Below are positions 23,846-37,151 of a stretch of DNA of 64,000 bases, piece after piece; positions within the stretch are counted from its first letter, which is position 1; each line of letters opens with the position of its first letter. This DNA comes from Echinostoma caproni (lineage: Eukaryota; Platyhelminthes; Trematoda; Plagiorchiida; Echinostomatidae), in NCBI GenBank assembly GCA_900618425.1, contig UZAN01040928.1, positions 1 to 64,000 of the forward strand, in the 5' to 3' direction. Below the pieces are notes generated by a model that had not been told where the DNA came from, did not search any database, and saw only the letters and a program-made list of their open reading frames with translations. The position numbers and the translations under genes were made by a program.

Positions 23846-26800
23846 TAATACCGTAGTTCGTTAAGTCGTCCTGGAGGAACACAGGCATCGGGTTGCATCA
23901 ACTCCACTTTGTTTGGTTTCAAAGGAACACCGCAGGCTATCCGTTTGCAGCAAGTGACAACTGTCGCAGTTGAGCAAGCTGGGGTAAATACTGCGGCCAT
24001 TCATGTGTTTGATGGAATGTCATCGGAATCCTTTTGTAGAACACCAGTGGAGTATATTCAGAAGTGTCAAGTATGTCGTGTGTGTTACTCCGCTCGCTCA
24101 GTTTGTTTGAACGTGCCGGAGTGACTGGTAAAATTACCCTGTGCAAGTTCAATCCCATGGCTAGATAGGTTGCATATTTCACTGTGTAAATATTTTGCAA
24201 CTTCCATTCCTTACCCGTTGGGGTCATCGAGACCGATACACAATTTCGGGACTACCGTTTAAGGAGAAGTTGATACTTTGTGAAAGCACGTTTTAGTTCC
24301 AGTTCACAACCCCGATCGTTCTCAATTTGAGTCCTGATTATTAGCACAAGAATGAAATAAGTGTAAAGGTGGTGGCACATCAGTTTGATTACTGATAATA
24401 GAACTAAGTAGGATTGTGTAACACGAAACAGTATCATATGCATATATCTTAAAGTGTCAGGAAGATTTAGTGACGCGGATCTCAGAATTTATAAAAAGAG
24501 ATTAGTTCATGAAACGGTTTACACAAAGGCAATAAAAAGAAGTATTTAAAACTTATTAGTAAAGAGCTATTACCGGTGATTTTCACATTTGTTATGAAAC
24601 ATCATGGCATATACAGGACAATAGTCGAGCTTGAAGAGCAAGGCAAACGTGACTATGGGTTACAGAGAACGAACTCAAAAACCTGTTACGTGGAACGGAT
24701 AACCGCATTTAATGAATTCAGCCAGTTAGGATATTGCGCATTTAATCTACAATCCAACTGTCTGTGCGGACGATATTTTAAGCTGTGAAGTTTCAGACAA
24801 AAAATCATTCTCCCCATTTTGTGTTCAGTGCATTGCTTTCTTTGGTGTGGTGTGCGTCTAACATAAATCTTTGCAATTTCCGGTCGAATCAGCAGAAAGA
24901 TAGTACGGGAAGAGTCCATACCGGTGTACTGGACAGCTAAGATAATTCAATTTTTCAGCTATTTGAATAGATGGTCAAAATTTTAAGAACAATTTCCTCC
25001 TCATGCATAATGGCTTCTTACAAATTATATTCACTAGTTGAAGCAGATTTTTTGATCAATTTTGTATCCATTTCAACATCTAGACCTGATGTCATCATGG
25101 GTATCTGACGTAGAATTTTCAGATATTATTTAGAATAGACATTTTTAGAATCTCGGACTAAAACCAGAAAAAAACCCGGTGATGATCCTTGTGTGCTTTT
25201 AGTAGATTATTTAAAGGTCAAGCGAATGTCTGGTAGTAATGGAGGTAGAAATTATGGCGTTTGCTTTTTGAGATTGATATTGGATTTGTCGGAACAACCC
25301 TTTTCATATTGATCACTTGATACGTCATGACCGTTTTCAGATTTTTAAGTTGTGTCTCATTTCACATCACCGTGCAACTGCTCGGTTTTGTGATCGCAGT
25401 AATTTATCTCCAAAGGAAACAAGCATATTTACATATTTTTGATCTCAAAACTACTTGAATAAAACGAATCTACATATTTAATAACAAATTCAAAAATCTA
25501 CCATCATGAACTTAATTTAAATTGCTGTATTTTATGTTGTTTTTTTTCGTTGAAGAATCACTGAATTGTCTTCTTTTGGATACGCAGAGAATCACTCATA
25601 CAAATACGAAATTGATTGGTTGCCCGTGAAAAACAATTGCGTCGTCTCACGTGACTAGCAGTCGCATGCGTAGGCCGTTCGCTCGTTCGCTGGCTTGATT
25701 GCAGACAACGTCCCAACTGACAGTCGATTGGTTCAACGCGTCAACACGGTTACCATTGCTGATCGATTGGCCTATCCGATTACACCTGAGACAAACCTGG
25801 TTTCCGAAATGCATTCGATGAATTTCCTACACTTGTTACACGTGTAATGGATGTATAGCTTAATTGATTGTCTTATTGCCTGCATAACTGACAATAATCT
25901 GAAAGAGTTATTCCCATTTTTCCAGTTTGATCATAAACATTTACTCATTAACGGAATTATAACAACGGATTTACAAAACGTGAAAGCTGAACGTGAGTTG
26001 CCACAGTAACGGAATAATTTTTGTTTAAAGTACAAATAACCATCATGCTTTTTATAAGTAACTGTAATGTGCACTATTTTATTATCGCAAACATCATGAG
26101 GTGAATACTTTTTCTCGTCTTCGAATAGGACTAATAAGAAGAAAGCAGTCAGTTAGAAGGAGACTTACACAATTACTTTATAAATAGCAGGAGAGAGGCT
26201 TTTGCTCAACTTAAGTATCCGTAAATTTCGCTTTAGAGCTCTTATCAAAATGGACAGTAAGTGTGATTACAAGGTTAGCCATAAAAGTTCATCTTCGGAC
26301 AAGCATGCTTCCGTGGGCAGCTCATTGAGGTGAATACCTCTCAGGCTGAACAATATGCAGAGACGGAGTGGTGCTGATCTGTTGTTCGCAGGGATCAGTC
26401 CTTTTTCCCGAACATCTTCCAGAAGTTGTTTATCTGCTAACTGGCTGTCTATCTTTTCATTCGTTAGCGGATAAATGTGCATACTAAAAATGACAGGCAT
26501 GATGCATGTCTCAACAAACTGAATATACATGCTGGTTAACGGCAATGATTCAGTTTCCTAGTTGATCGATATTAAGTCGCTAGCCTTATTTTTGAAATGT
26601 AGTTCAAGATCTATGACGGGATTTCCCAGTTGTGTGAGTACAGGCACAATATTTGAGATCCCACATTATTGGCGTATCTGTTAAGCGAACTTGTTACCTA
26701 ACAGATGAGCATCATAAACACGTTTTCATCACATGGGGGAGTTACAGAGCAATTGAAGTTTTTATTTTCCAAACAGATCACGTTACTCAGGTTCAACACA

Positions 26801-27904
26801 AATGGTACGTAAATTGGCACTGGTTACAATTTGCAACATCATTCTTTTGGGGAGATTCAACTTTCCTCAGTGGTCAAATGTTGAGGATACCCCACGCCGG
26901 TGCTGAGGTTTCACTTTCCCCAACTTTGCTTGAGCTGAAGCTGACACAAACGTAGACAGCGTTTCGGTATTTAAATAGAAAATGAAGAGGCACGTATGCA
27001 TGAATGATTTCAGTGAGCATTCTTCGAAACGTTTTATCAGTGCCATTTTTCTGTATGTTGCCCTCAGTTAACGGTAGGAACGTTTGTAGTGTAAATTTCG
27101 CTGCCCAGATTGCACCTACAGGATAAATCGCAGTCACACTTCTCAGTACACCGAAAAGTAACTGACCTTGGAGGCTTCACTTTCAAATCAATTTGGTGCA
27201 ACTAGGTAGAGTTCAGACGTTCACTATTTAAGTGAACATTTTGTCATTAAAATGTAATTGAAGGTATGGTAACCTTGACAAAGTACCTGGCGACTTAACA
27301 ATGTAAACACTCAGCAGATAGACTTTGACTCAAAGCTCACTGAATACAGACAATGAAGGACCTGACCCCAGCTGAGTTATGACATTAAATCTGTATGAAA
27401 ATGTAGCACGCGGGAAAAAAACGAGTATGCTGGACAAGTTTATTGCACCACAGCCTGGTTTCAACAGAAAAGATTTCACCGGACTAGCAGGCAGCGTCCT
27501 AAATGCTCATACTTTTGGAAAGGGATCATCTAGGCAAAAACGGAAGTGGTAAACACGTCTTTCTTATATCGCGGTGAAAGTTTCCATCAGTTGATAACAA
27601 TCATTTGGGTAATCTTATGCTTTCCAGCTATATGTTGTAGGGGGCTTTATTCTTACAATATGAATACTCTGCTGTTCATTGCAAATTGAAGCACGAAAGT
27701 CAAATTTTACATTGCTATCTTTAGGGTTGTGATCAGGAGATCCCTATTATTGATGATACAGATCCGGTAAATCTTTGAGTTAGGATTACCTTAGTCTCCG
27801 GACGGAGTTAGTACATCATCTTCTCTGGCGTTTTTCTAGCTAAATCGGTTGCAATCAAACAATGAAGATAATGGGTAATGTGAACAATTGCTTCTTCAAA
27901 TGTG
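23846..27904. other. Intergenic sequence with one weak exon candidate
   Basis: Overlapping frames on both strands at 23.9-24.2 kb are next to the family C element and likely repeat-derived. The minus-strand segment 26271-26482 is listed separately. The rest shows nothing I can support. Confidence 0.3.
26271..26482 (-). CDS. Candidate internal exon, unidentified
   Basis: On the minus strand an acceptor (gtcatttttag) is followed by 1 nt and about 70 open codons, up to a possible donor CTT|gtaatc. It reads EKIDSQLADKQLLEDVREKG and later LRLCILFSLRGIHLNELPTE, a mixed-charge, helix-like composition. No family is recognised with confidence and no partner exon is found. Confidence 0.25.
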
Positions 27905-28161
27905 ATTGAACTGTTTATGATGCCCGATAAAGAGCACTAGACAGCTGTTTCGTTCTGTTTGGAACTCGTCAACAGTGCATACGTTTGTGGCCCTGTCAGT
28001 ACTCGAACCGCGAACATTTGGGTCGGGAGTTCAAACGCTTATCCCTGAGCTACACGGTCAACGGTCATCACCTTGTGCGAATAGCTCAATCAATTTAAAG
28101 TTTCAGTCTTGGATTAGCCGATTTGATTGTCTAGAGGCATCGGACACTCTTGATGGTCTTG
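27905..28161 (-). mobile_element. tRNA-derived hammerhead SINE (copy 4, family A)
   Basis: Minus strand. The upstream leader is at 28091-28161. Box A TGTAGCTCAGGGATAAG lies near 28037-28053 and box B GGTTCGAGTAC is the complement of 27999-28009. The hammerhead is at 27934-27978, and the tail (TTTATCGGGCATCATAAACA...) reaches about 27905. It closely parallels the 37.5 kb copy. An open frame on the + strand here is only a shadow of the repeat and recurs in the copies at 37.5 and 45.4 kb. Confidence 0.8.
27934..27978 (-). ncRNA. Hammerhead ribozyme motif, one core change
   Basis: The minus strand reads GCACTG-TTGACGA-GTTCCAAACAGAAC-GAAA-CAGCTGTC-TAGTGC. GAAA and the GTC triplet are intact, stem I pairs fully with one G-U, and stem II GTTC/GAAC pairs fully. 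The first core base is T instead of C (TTGACGA for CTGANGA), which should weaken or stop cleavage. Confidence 0.7.
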
Positions 28162-28317
28162 TCGGTTATCACAAACATTTCCATCGCTTTTGAATGCGTT
28201 ACCTCGTGCGGAATTAACGATCCCCCAAAGAGTAAAACCCATATCCAAGACCCTCAAGAGTGCCTGGTGCCTCTGAACAATCGAGTGGGCCAATCCAAGC
28301 TTGATGCTTTAAATTGC
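28150..28317 (+). mobile_element. Inverted, permuted partial copy of the family A element
   Basis: In + orientation, 28150-28235 (GTCGGTTATCACAAACATTTCC...GGAATTAACGATCCC) matches the tail that follows the ribozyme in the 37.5 kb copy. It runs directly into 28247-28317, which matches the leader that precedes the tRNA-like head (AAGAGTGCCTGGTGCC...CTTTAAATTG). Head and ribozyme are absent. The leader part forms an inverted repeat with 28091-28161. Tail followed by leader without a break is what a tandem or circular precursor would give. Confidence 0.65.
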
Positions 28318-31300
28318 TTCTTCGTTTTGTGTTCTGATCCGATATGCTCTCTGTATTCACACTCCTTTGTCCCTAAAGCAATAATAGTTTTGTTCTTCTT
28401 GTTCATAGATCACGTGTATAGATTAGAGATCATTTGCTGAATTCATAAACTCAGTAAGTGTTTACTCATTTTCACCATCTACAGTGTCCGTTTTAATTTG
28501 TCTTCGTTTTTTACTGGGCAAATTCACAAGCATCGCGATGTAGGTAAATCCTAAGATGTAGATATCAGTCTCTGGGCGTTTGTTGATCTCCACCTGGACT
28601 AAACCATCCTCAGTGTTAAACCTCTGGTCGACCGACCCGAAAGAACGCGGATTATATCCTTACATGGATACAGAATAGTAAACATTGAAGAGTCGTCTAG
28701 ACTAAGTCCTAACAGTTAGGTTCGAGTCTACTTTCCCTCAGATCCATAGCCCGAATGAATAATTTAAGTTTCATATCAAAAGCTCAATAATTACATAACG
28801 ATTTGTCTGTTGCTTTCAATACTCAGTGTTCCTCTTATTCTAGGATCCAGATTACCTTGTTCAGCAGTATTGATTCTTGCACTTCTTCCGGTTTATACAC
28901 TCAATGGGATTTAATTACGGACAAGACATTCATGAACCTGTGGATGTCAGTGCCTACATAGCACATCCAGATTGACCTCTATAGTCTTGAAGCTGAACTG
29001 CTCCAAAGGTTATTAGGATCATGATCCGAAACTCGTTGATCTATTGTTCGTAACTGAGAAATTGAAAAAAGTGAGCGAGAAAATATCATTTTTTCAAAGT
29101 CATCAGATCAAACACGAGGATAAAGGGCAACCGAAATTCGTTGACCCCATGCTTTAGGATGTTTGTTATTATACAACTGCCTATGGATGAATGGGTCATG
29201 ATCAACACACAGAATGATCATGCATTTGAGCAGACTACACAGAAAAACATGGATTGCAAAAGATATGAACCAATAGGATGTGTTTCGGACACATTAGACA
29301 CTATCGATCGGAATCGGGTAACTTTCACTGATTCCTAGACTGCAGTAGACAAAATGCAAAACAGGCATTCTGGATTCCAATCTCGGGTAACCATTTTATG
29401 GAACAGTCGGTAGGTAAAATCGGTTGGATTTTTGTTTGCTACCCGTATTGCTCAGCAATGAATATAAAACCGCTAATGAATATGAATATGAATATTGTGA
29501 ATCATGATCTAAAACGTGTTGTGGAAAATCCTGATCAGTGTCTTCCGTATACTTGACGTAGCTTTAGTTCACTCCTAGTTGATTACTGAGAACGAAACTG
29601 TACCAGACACATTTGTTCCCTTATCCATCACCTCGCCACTATATGCTCCTTCATGGGACATATATTCTTTTCGGTTATTCAAGAGAAAAAATGTTATTTT
29701 CTCATGTTTATGGGTTATTCTTTTTCCTCTTAAAACAACCTGCAAGTTGAGTTGTGCACGTATCCTGGAATGCCAACAAAGTCATATATGGCCGATAACT
29801 GACGGGGTTCAATGTAAGCATCACGAACTGAGATTATAAAGACCGAACCAATTCCTCTAGGGTTTTCACATGCGGATCTTTCTCTTTACTTGCAAATATA
29901 TACTATGATTGATTCATACTATTCACCTGGAACCTTCTTGCTTGCCGGTATGAACCCAGGGTTCTGTCAACCGAAAGACTGGCTCTAGGTTTTAGAGTTA
30001 GGTGGACACATCCATGCAGAGGTTTTTGAAATTTCCGGTACATCATTTCCCGAGCAAGTTTCATTTCAAAATGATGACTGCTATTAAATGTTGGACATGG
30101 CAAACTTGAGGCAGACTTGGACAAATGAACTGTTGACCANCAAAACTAGTTGAACTGATATATAAAACATTCTGCCCCGCATTCCAGATCGTGCTAGTGA
30201 ATATGGATCAATGTACCATCGGACTCATTAATAATCTCACCCAAGCCTAGTTTGTGCACACCCGTTTATCTGATTCCAAGAAAAAAAACTGGCGACTCAT
30301 AACCAAAACCGAAGCCTTCTCTATCTCTCTACCCGCCGCTAATTGTTGCAAACATTCCTCGGAATGTGGATGAGCTAACATTTCAAAGAACTGTAAGTAG
30401 TGTTGCATATAACATCAGGAGAATAGTTTCTGTATACTTCAGCGGAGATGCAAAAAAATTCATCATTTATGTTTCAGGTATTTCATTTTATTCTTCGATG
30501 TTTCGAGCTATGACTGATTTTTATTCAGTCTTTCGGCCGGTGTTTGAATTTGCCGATGATGATAGAGCTCCCTTTTGAAGGCTCATTCATAGCCATGGAC
30601 AACGGTTCCCAACGGGGTTGCGTGGTTTTGTACCAAGTGTAGACAGAATCTGGATTGGAACAGAGCGCGGCACGTATCCACGGCTGCTGTGTCAAACACT
30701 TTACACTATTCGAAAGAGGTCATTGTAGAAATCGCTCTTTACTTCCTTTCAACTGCAATCAGTTCGCGCGTATTTGATCATCGAGTATAAGCAGCGACTC
30801 TTTGCGCTGTTGCTGCTGACTGCACTGAACCCTTGAGACACCGTGAACATCCGACTAAGGACTGGGATCCAGTCAAGAAAGGAACTGTCGGTTTTGAAAC
30901 AACAGTACGAACGTTAGACAATAAATAACCGGACACACGGATCACGATTATCATTTTGCGTCTGACAAATGCAGCCAGTGAATGCTTTTGAGTGAGGATG
31001 GTTGCTTGATTTGATCAAAATAAAGGCTTTTGATTTTTATTTCCCCCACTATTAAAACTGCGACGAAGATACTTCGACAGGCAGAAATCAAACGCACGTC
31101 TTGTGTTTCGATAGTGGAAGACGATTTGAACAAATGAGGCAGAGGGATTTACAAACCGGGGTCTGAGACTTAAGGTCAAGACGGCATGATTCATGGTAGC
31201 CCACACAGATGAAAGGGCTCTCCTTCGGGAAATCTGAAGAATTGAATACCGTGGAAGTAGTCATCCAGTCCCATTTGTGAGTCTGGCTTCTGAGATCCAT

Positions 31301-32902
31301 GGATAAATTATACACAAACCAAATTTAGCTTGGTGTTTTTCTTTAGAAGAAAGGATTCACTGATTATCTCAGTGTTTTCAATATGGATACTTGAAAATAA
31401 TGCAGAATGATCTTGCGTTTGGTAGTACCCTTTTATTTGATCTCTAATAGGACGTCATCATATGAAGCAAACAGTTGATTTCAAAAGCAAACGGTGTTTA
31501 AGGAAAAATTATGAACGTTGTAGTATCAGTCACTTACATACGCATTCATAATCATCCACTCACTGGATCCAAAAGTAAACCTTTCACTCAGCCCTGGGAG
31601 CATAGCTCTCGTATTCTGTGCATGGAGCGCCTCCGAACCGATGACGTCCTACACACAGCCTGTCTTTTGAGTGTCCAACAGTGGTTGAATTGCGCTGATA
31701 TTTTTTGAGAACTGAATTGTAGGCGGGCATCACTCATCATCTGCCGTGTTCATTGGAATAAACCTGGCAACAAAAGTTCCACAGTGCACTGATTGGCAGA
31801 TTGCGCTTTAACTGTTGTGACAGTTTCTTTTAATGATTAAAATCGAAGTAACTTTATGACTTTGGACATATTTTATGACTCTGTGCGCTTTATTCTCATA
31901 TTAAAAAAAATTAAGATTGAGAGATGCAGTCTGTAAACTAATTCTGTTTTTTTGATTATACACCGGGAAAAACATGTTTTGCGTCAAGATAACGAGCAGC
32001 CGTGAGCCTAGGAATCAGTAACCATCCCGTTTTTTAAAATATGTAAAAAGTGAGTTCGGTTGACGAAGGGCTCACCAAATAGTTCTGAGAACTCAGTCGG
32101 GGAGAGGGGAGCTAATTTCGATTGTGCACTCATAAGATGTGGCTTATTCCCAAAGTGAAACAGATATGCTTGTTTGTCAACGATTTGAACAAATTCATCT
32201 CAAACGACTCATGGGACATTCAATTTATAAGGGTAAATGATGGAGTTTGATCAGTGCTCCCTTTGAACGATGTGTTTGTGAAAACAGTCGTGTATCAATA
32301 AGTGCTCACTTTTACTCGGATTTAGCAAGCAGACCGCTTGCATATAATTCTATCACAATGGAGGCAGTATTTTTCAACAAATATGATTGATTTTCGGCTC
32401 ACGTTGGTAATTATCGATTATTTGAAATAATCAGTAGAGATGCAGCTAATACAGTATAAACATTATATAATAAAACCTTTTCTCTCATACGATTATTCAA
32501 AGTGATACAATGGTCAGTAATTTGAGCAACTGATAATATCATTGTAATGACTAAAAGATGGAGGATTTTGAATCGCGCTTGGTGTAAGCTCGTTGTGGTT
32601 GTGGGTATCCGCACAGCAAATAGCATGAATTCAAGTGTAAATTGTTCTGTTCCCATATTTACGGGATGGGCATAGGAAGAACGCAGTGGCTTTTCAAACC
32701 CACTTTTCATCGACGTGGAGTCTCCATTTATTGCATTTTGGTGAACTTAGGTTGCACATTCAAGGACTTTATCTATCGAGTTGGAATTTGCGCTTCCGAT
32801 GCTAAATAACTGTTGCGGGAACGAGTCAGAGAAACAAGACAGGTGATTGTGTTTTCGAGTTGACAATGTATTGAAAATTGGTTCTCGTAGCTCGGGTGAA
32901 CT
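28318..32902. other. Intergenic sequence, no gene called
   Basis: A short GAATAT tandem lies near 29480-29500. GGTTCGAGTCT at about 28712-28722 is box B-like, but no box A is upstream. Several 60-100 codon frames occur on both strands with no motif. One N is at 30140. Confidence 0.3.
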
Positions 32903-33073
32903 GAATTCTATTTCGCCTGTTCGCCGAGCTTGGCAATTTGCTTGCAAACGTTTCATCACCAGCCGAGGTACAATCATCAGGCCACTTCACAAGCACTGAT
33001 AATGTCACCTCGATTGGTGATGAAACGTTCACAAGCAAATTGCGAAGCTCGAAGAACAGGCGAGGTAGAATTG
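32903..33073. repeat. 171-bp near-palindrome (MITE-like)
   Basis: The arms are 32903-32961 and 33015-33073, about 51 of 59 positions matching. Weaker symmetry continues inward (CGAGGT..AAT.ATCAG) to leave a loop of only about 15 bp near 32988. Both arms, each read outward from the centre, can be translated as a GDETF-(A/T)-SKL peptide, simply because the arms are complementary copies. No target-site duplication is obvious. Confidence 0.8.
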
Positions 33074-36000
33074 TGTTTTCGCGTTTCATTATCGAAAACG
33101 TGAAGTTGTTCCGATGGATTTGCATCGAAACAGTGTGCTGAGTTGGTGGCTGGCGAATGATAAACTAGTGCATTTGACTTTGTCCGTTATGGGAACTTCG
33201 GTTGTCCACCTCCTAAACGATTTAAACATTAACCAAGTTAATTGTGGTTAGCAAAACCAGTACCAATCTGCAAAAATCTAATGCAGTAAACTAAGAATAA
33301 TATCACCTGGGTTAACAGCACCATTCCATTATGTTTGAGGAAGGTAGGACTAGTGGATGACTTGGTGTCAGTCAGAGGACCCAGTCGATCCCGCAAAATG
33401 ATTTAGGTGCTTTTCTATGAGAAGAACTTTACAGTCTAATAATGCACACCAGTGTGAGCTTCTCATATTTTCCAAGACGCCTATATCTTGTGATATTGTC
33501 TACTTTCATCAAGGCAGATGAATTTGACTAACACGAGTTATGAGCAGGCCGTCATACCGTGACTTCAGTACTAGAAGAAACTCGTCCAGATGCAATCAAG
33601 CGAAAGATACGGAACAAAACTGCATTCAAGACAATTTAAAAGCAATTGGTTAATAGTATTTTTATGTCCACATGGTATAAATAACAGAATAGTCTCCGAA
33701 AGACTCACTTTATTAAACCGTTTTAAAAGTCATTTAAATCATCACTAGTTTCAATTTCTGTGGTCGATTTCCAGAAAGTGATGGTATTGAAACCGAGGGA
33801 GAAACCTGGTACAGTTAGGTCCGAAAAATATCTCAAGAAATGAAAACAGTGTCTGAGCATTAATCACTAAAATATTCCCAGGTAGGAGTTTTGAGTCGAA
33901 CTGTTCACTTCCGCCAACTTAATACTCTCTTCAATCAGAATCAAAAGTCACAAGCTTTTAGAAGAGCTTGTTTTCAGTAGTTTATAATCATCCTGCTACC
34001 AGCCGATGTATATACGCATAATTTCAAAAGACTAAAGACCACTTTGGGCTGGGAACGTAGATTCAAGAGGTTTCCACTCAGTTTGATCTTTCAGAATTTC
34101 TTACTAACATTGTACCGTTTTTAAACATGATGCATCTATGAATCTGGGAGAGATATTCAGAGACAGGTCATCCTCAAAAACCAATCTAAATGTCTATTTG
34201 CCGATATTTGTTCCACAGGATGTGTCCAAGCTAAATGAACGCGACAGTGAAGCCTACATTGGGTGACTTCTCATCAGTAGCAGAATATGTTGTCTACATA
34301 TGCTGTTCATTATAATCTGTCACACACGAATCATTGAGAAACAATGAAAAGGAATTTTATAACTTTATAATTTATTTTACGTCAAATAATGGTCGAACTG
34401 ATTTATCGATACATTGAACACTTATTCATATCAAACAGAAATGCCAGCACAAATCGGTCGCGCATTCGAATGTCATTAAAGTCCATTTGGTGCGACGAGT
34501 GAGAGGTTTCTCACTTTATCAGCACCGGCAAAATTGACGCGAATTTGGAGTTTCGGGAGAATAAAAAATGTTTTATTGGTTGGAAATGTAACCGCAAGGC
34601 TAAGAACATAAACGTCAAAAACGTGAAATATTTTGAAAACGATGCTTGTCATGCGGCTTTTTCTATAATAAGCAGTTCACGTGTCACCTAACCACAGAAG
34701 AAAATCAATCAATAGCTCCATTGTTTGATACACGTGCAATCCTCTGTGCCGGTAGATGACGCACGCTGCTATTGATTGGCAGTAAAGATACGATTCTAAT
34801 GGATTGGACGAGGCGGGTTTCAACACGCATAGTGTATGTCGTCACATGCATTGTCTATCCTCATTTGGTTTTTTTTCTTCACAAAATTGACAAATGTAAT
34901 TGCTTGTCTCGATTTTCTGAAAATTTAATTGAAATGTTGAATTAAAAAACAAAGTGTTCCCGCTCCATTTAACTTTTCTTACAACTCAGGCGACGCCACT
35001 CAATTTGGTCCCAAATTTGAATTGGCGTAAGTGAATAACATGAAAAACATTCGAGCATATTTCTGACAGATGAATGAAATGCACTTCGTAAACAGTTTAG
35101 AATAAGTGAGTTCTGGGGATTGGCTTCAGTTGACCGGCCGTGTCGGTATGCCTATATGCTCAAAAAAACTTAATGCACCTCGAAACAGTAATTTTGCAAC
35201 CCTTCAGGCACTAACGCTGGAGAATGTCTATAAGGTTTTTTGGGGATCAAACGGCCAGTCTACAATCATCGTTCCACACCACAGCAATTAGGTTTCAATG
35301 TAATTTACTAGACTCACGGAATCGCAAAACCGCCACAACTTCAGTGGATACACAGGATAGCTCGGCAAATTTGTGGTGGGTAAGTGGTGTAGGTGAGTGT
35401 GTTTGAATAATACTTCCTACCGCTGACTTTTCCATCGTCACTTTATTATCCTTTGGTTCGCACGGGATAAGTCGCTTCTGTCTACATGGAAATTGATGAT
35501 AAAAGTTGGAAAAAGTTACTATTATCATTTTGTTGGCGCAGTCGTTGGAAGTAAACAATAATAAGAACAAAGCTCTTGGGGCGTTTTGCACTAAATGCAT
35601 AAAAATACCGCATCGGGAACCATTTTGTTAAACATGTGCAATGAAAGTGCAGTGAATACAGTCAAGCATATGATGAACAAATCAATGGCACCTCTGATTT
35701 CTAGTCTACACGTGACCTCTGTACCAATGTGCGCATTAGCCTCTTACCTAAGTGTGATTAAACCATGAGCGGTTTGTATCGCTCTCCCTATTTGGGTTCA
35801 CTTCATGCTGGTTTTAAGGTGCTGATAGATAGCTTGGTAACGAACCCAGTGATCCAAGGTCTTTTACGTTTACCAATTCACATAAAATGAGTCAACTGGC
35901 ATAAAATAGTTTCTCCAGGGGTACGGAAGGAATAGATCACTGTGAGCCGTGAGCCCATTGGGTTTCGTCCCTCTGTCTCCTCTCGCTCTAGCAAACGATG

Positions 36001-36816
36001 GTACTAGAACAGGTCAAGTGGAATTCGACCTGTGGTTGGCTTCGTTCTATTTTGCTGATGGTAGAAATGAGGCAGCTTTAGACCAAAGAACTCAGCCGTC
36101 CCCCTCTGTTAGATTCAATGCATCATTTGGTTATACATATTTTGCGATATTGTGAACTATGCTCCAGTGATTTCGAGGCTGTGAATTTTCAGAAAAATAC
36201 AGTGATGGGAGAAACATTTCTGACAGGATTGGCCATACTTACTCCCACATATATGAAGCAACTTTGGTAAACTGTCGCCTAGAATATACTCGGTGAAAAG
36301 CTTGACAAAAATTGTCACAGTTTTCGTAATAATGTTGTGCACTGTAGCAAATTAATTTTACCTAGGCATTAGGTTAACTTGTTGTTTTCATGGGTATTGA
36401 TTTCCCAAGACCAGAGCATTCATTTCCGACTAAACGCGAAAGCTTTTTGAGTTTCTCGTCCAATATTCAGATCTACGGTTGTCGTGGCTATCTGGCGTAA
36501 ATGCGTATTTCACACATCTGATATCCACATAAGCGCATTGGTTCATCAACGAAACACAACTTTTGGAAATGCGATAAACCATTTGAACACGGAATCATTA
36601 AATGAGGTTTGCAAGTCGTAACGGTGTTTCAATAAACACTTTTCCGATAGCATTTTCCTTCACGCACGTCCAAAAGTCTTTTGCTATGTGATAATCCGAT
36701 TGACGCTAAAATCTGAAACTTATTAAGTTATTTGTACACTGGATATGATTCTTTGACACTCACCATGCTCTACCTATAGTCACCTAAAATTAATTAGAAA
36801 ATAAGTTACAACTTGT
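33074..36816. other. Intergenic sequence, no gene called
   Basis: A nested hairpin lies at 34489-34526. Frames at 35106-35291 and 35949-36155 are open but have no supporting features. Confidence 0.3.
34489..34526. repeat. Nested stem-loop
   Basis: An outer 5-bp stem GGTGC/GCACC encloses a 7-bp perfect hairpin AGTGAGA-GGTT-TCTCACT. The two are separated by a small internal loop. No known element fits: it is not the histone stem-loop and has no GAAA for a hammerhead. Confidence 0.6.
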
Positions 36817-36879
36817 CTCATCAAGCATAAGCCAAAACCCGAAATGTTTTAGCCAATACCGATAATCCTTTAACCTCAA
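36817..36879 (-). repeat. 21-bp tandem subrepeat, three units
   Basis: Read on the minus strand, three consecutive 21-bp units centre on TTGGCTAAA or variants (GGTTAAAGG, GGCTAAAAC, GGCTTATGC). They mark the left tip of the foldback. Confidence 0.8.
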
Positions 36880-36911
36880 AGCACAAACTGTAGTAACGCC
36901 GCAGTAGGTGA

Positions 36912-37151
36912 NNNNNNNNNNNNNNNNNNNNNNNNNNNNNNNNNNNNNNNNNNNNNNNNNNNNNNNNNNNNNNNNNNNNNNNNNNNNNNNNNNNNNNNNN
37001 NNNNNNNNNNNNNNNNNNNNNNNNNNNNNNNNNNNNNNNNNNNNNNNNNNNNNNNNNNNNNNNNNNNNNNNNNNNNNNNNNNNNNNNNNNNNNNNNNNNN
37101 NNNNNNNNNNNNNNNNNNNNNNNNNNNNNNNNNNNNNNNNNNNNNNNNNNN
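36912..37151. other. Assembly gap (240 N) inside the left foldback arm
   Basis: The run of N sits between TCACCTACTGC (complement of 36901-36911) and a CCGATATTTTTT block (complement of the bases from 37152). In the intact right arm the same two blocks, at 38049-38059 and up to 38041, are separated by only 7 bp (38042-38048). Confidence 0.95.

Noticed and set aside
27975..28193. Frame with a VLEPRTFGSGVQ-type peptide, repeated at 37509 and 45431
   Set aside because: It is the antisense of the tRNA-like head of the SINE. The same shadow peptide recurs wherever the repeat does.
34489..34526. Histone mRNA 3' stem-loop
   Set aside because: Loop and stem sequence do not fit the histone consensus, and no histone gene is near.
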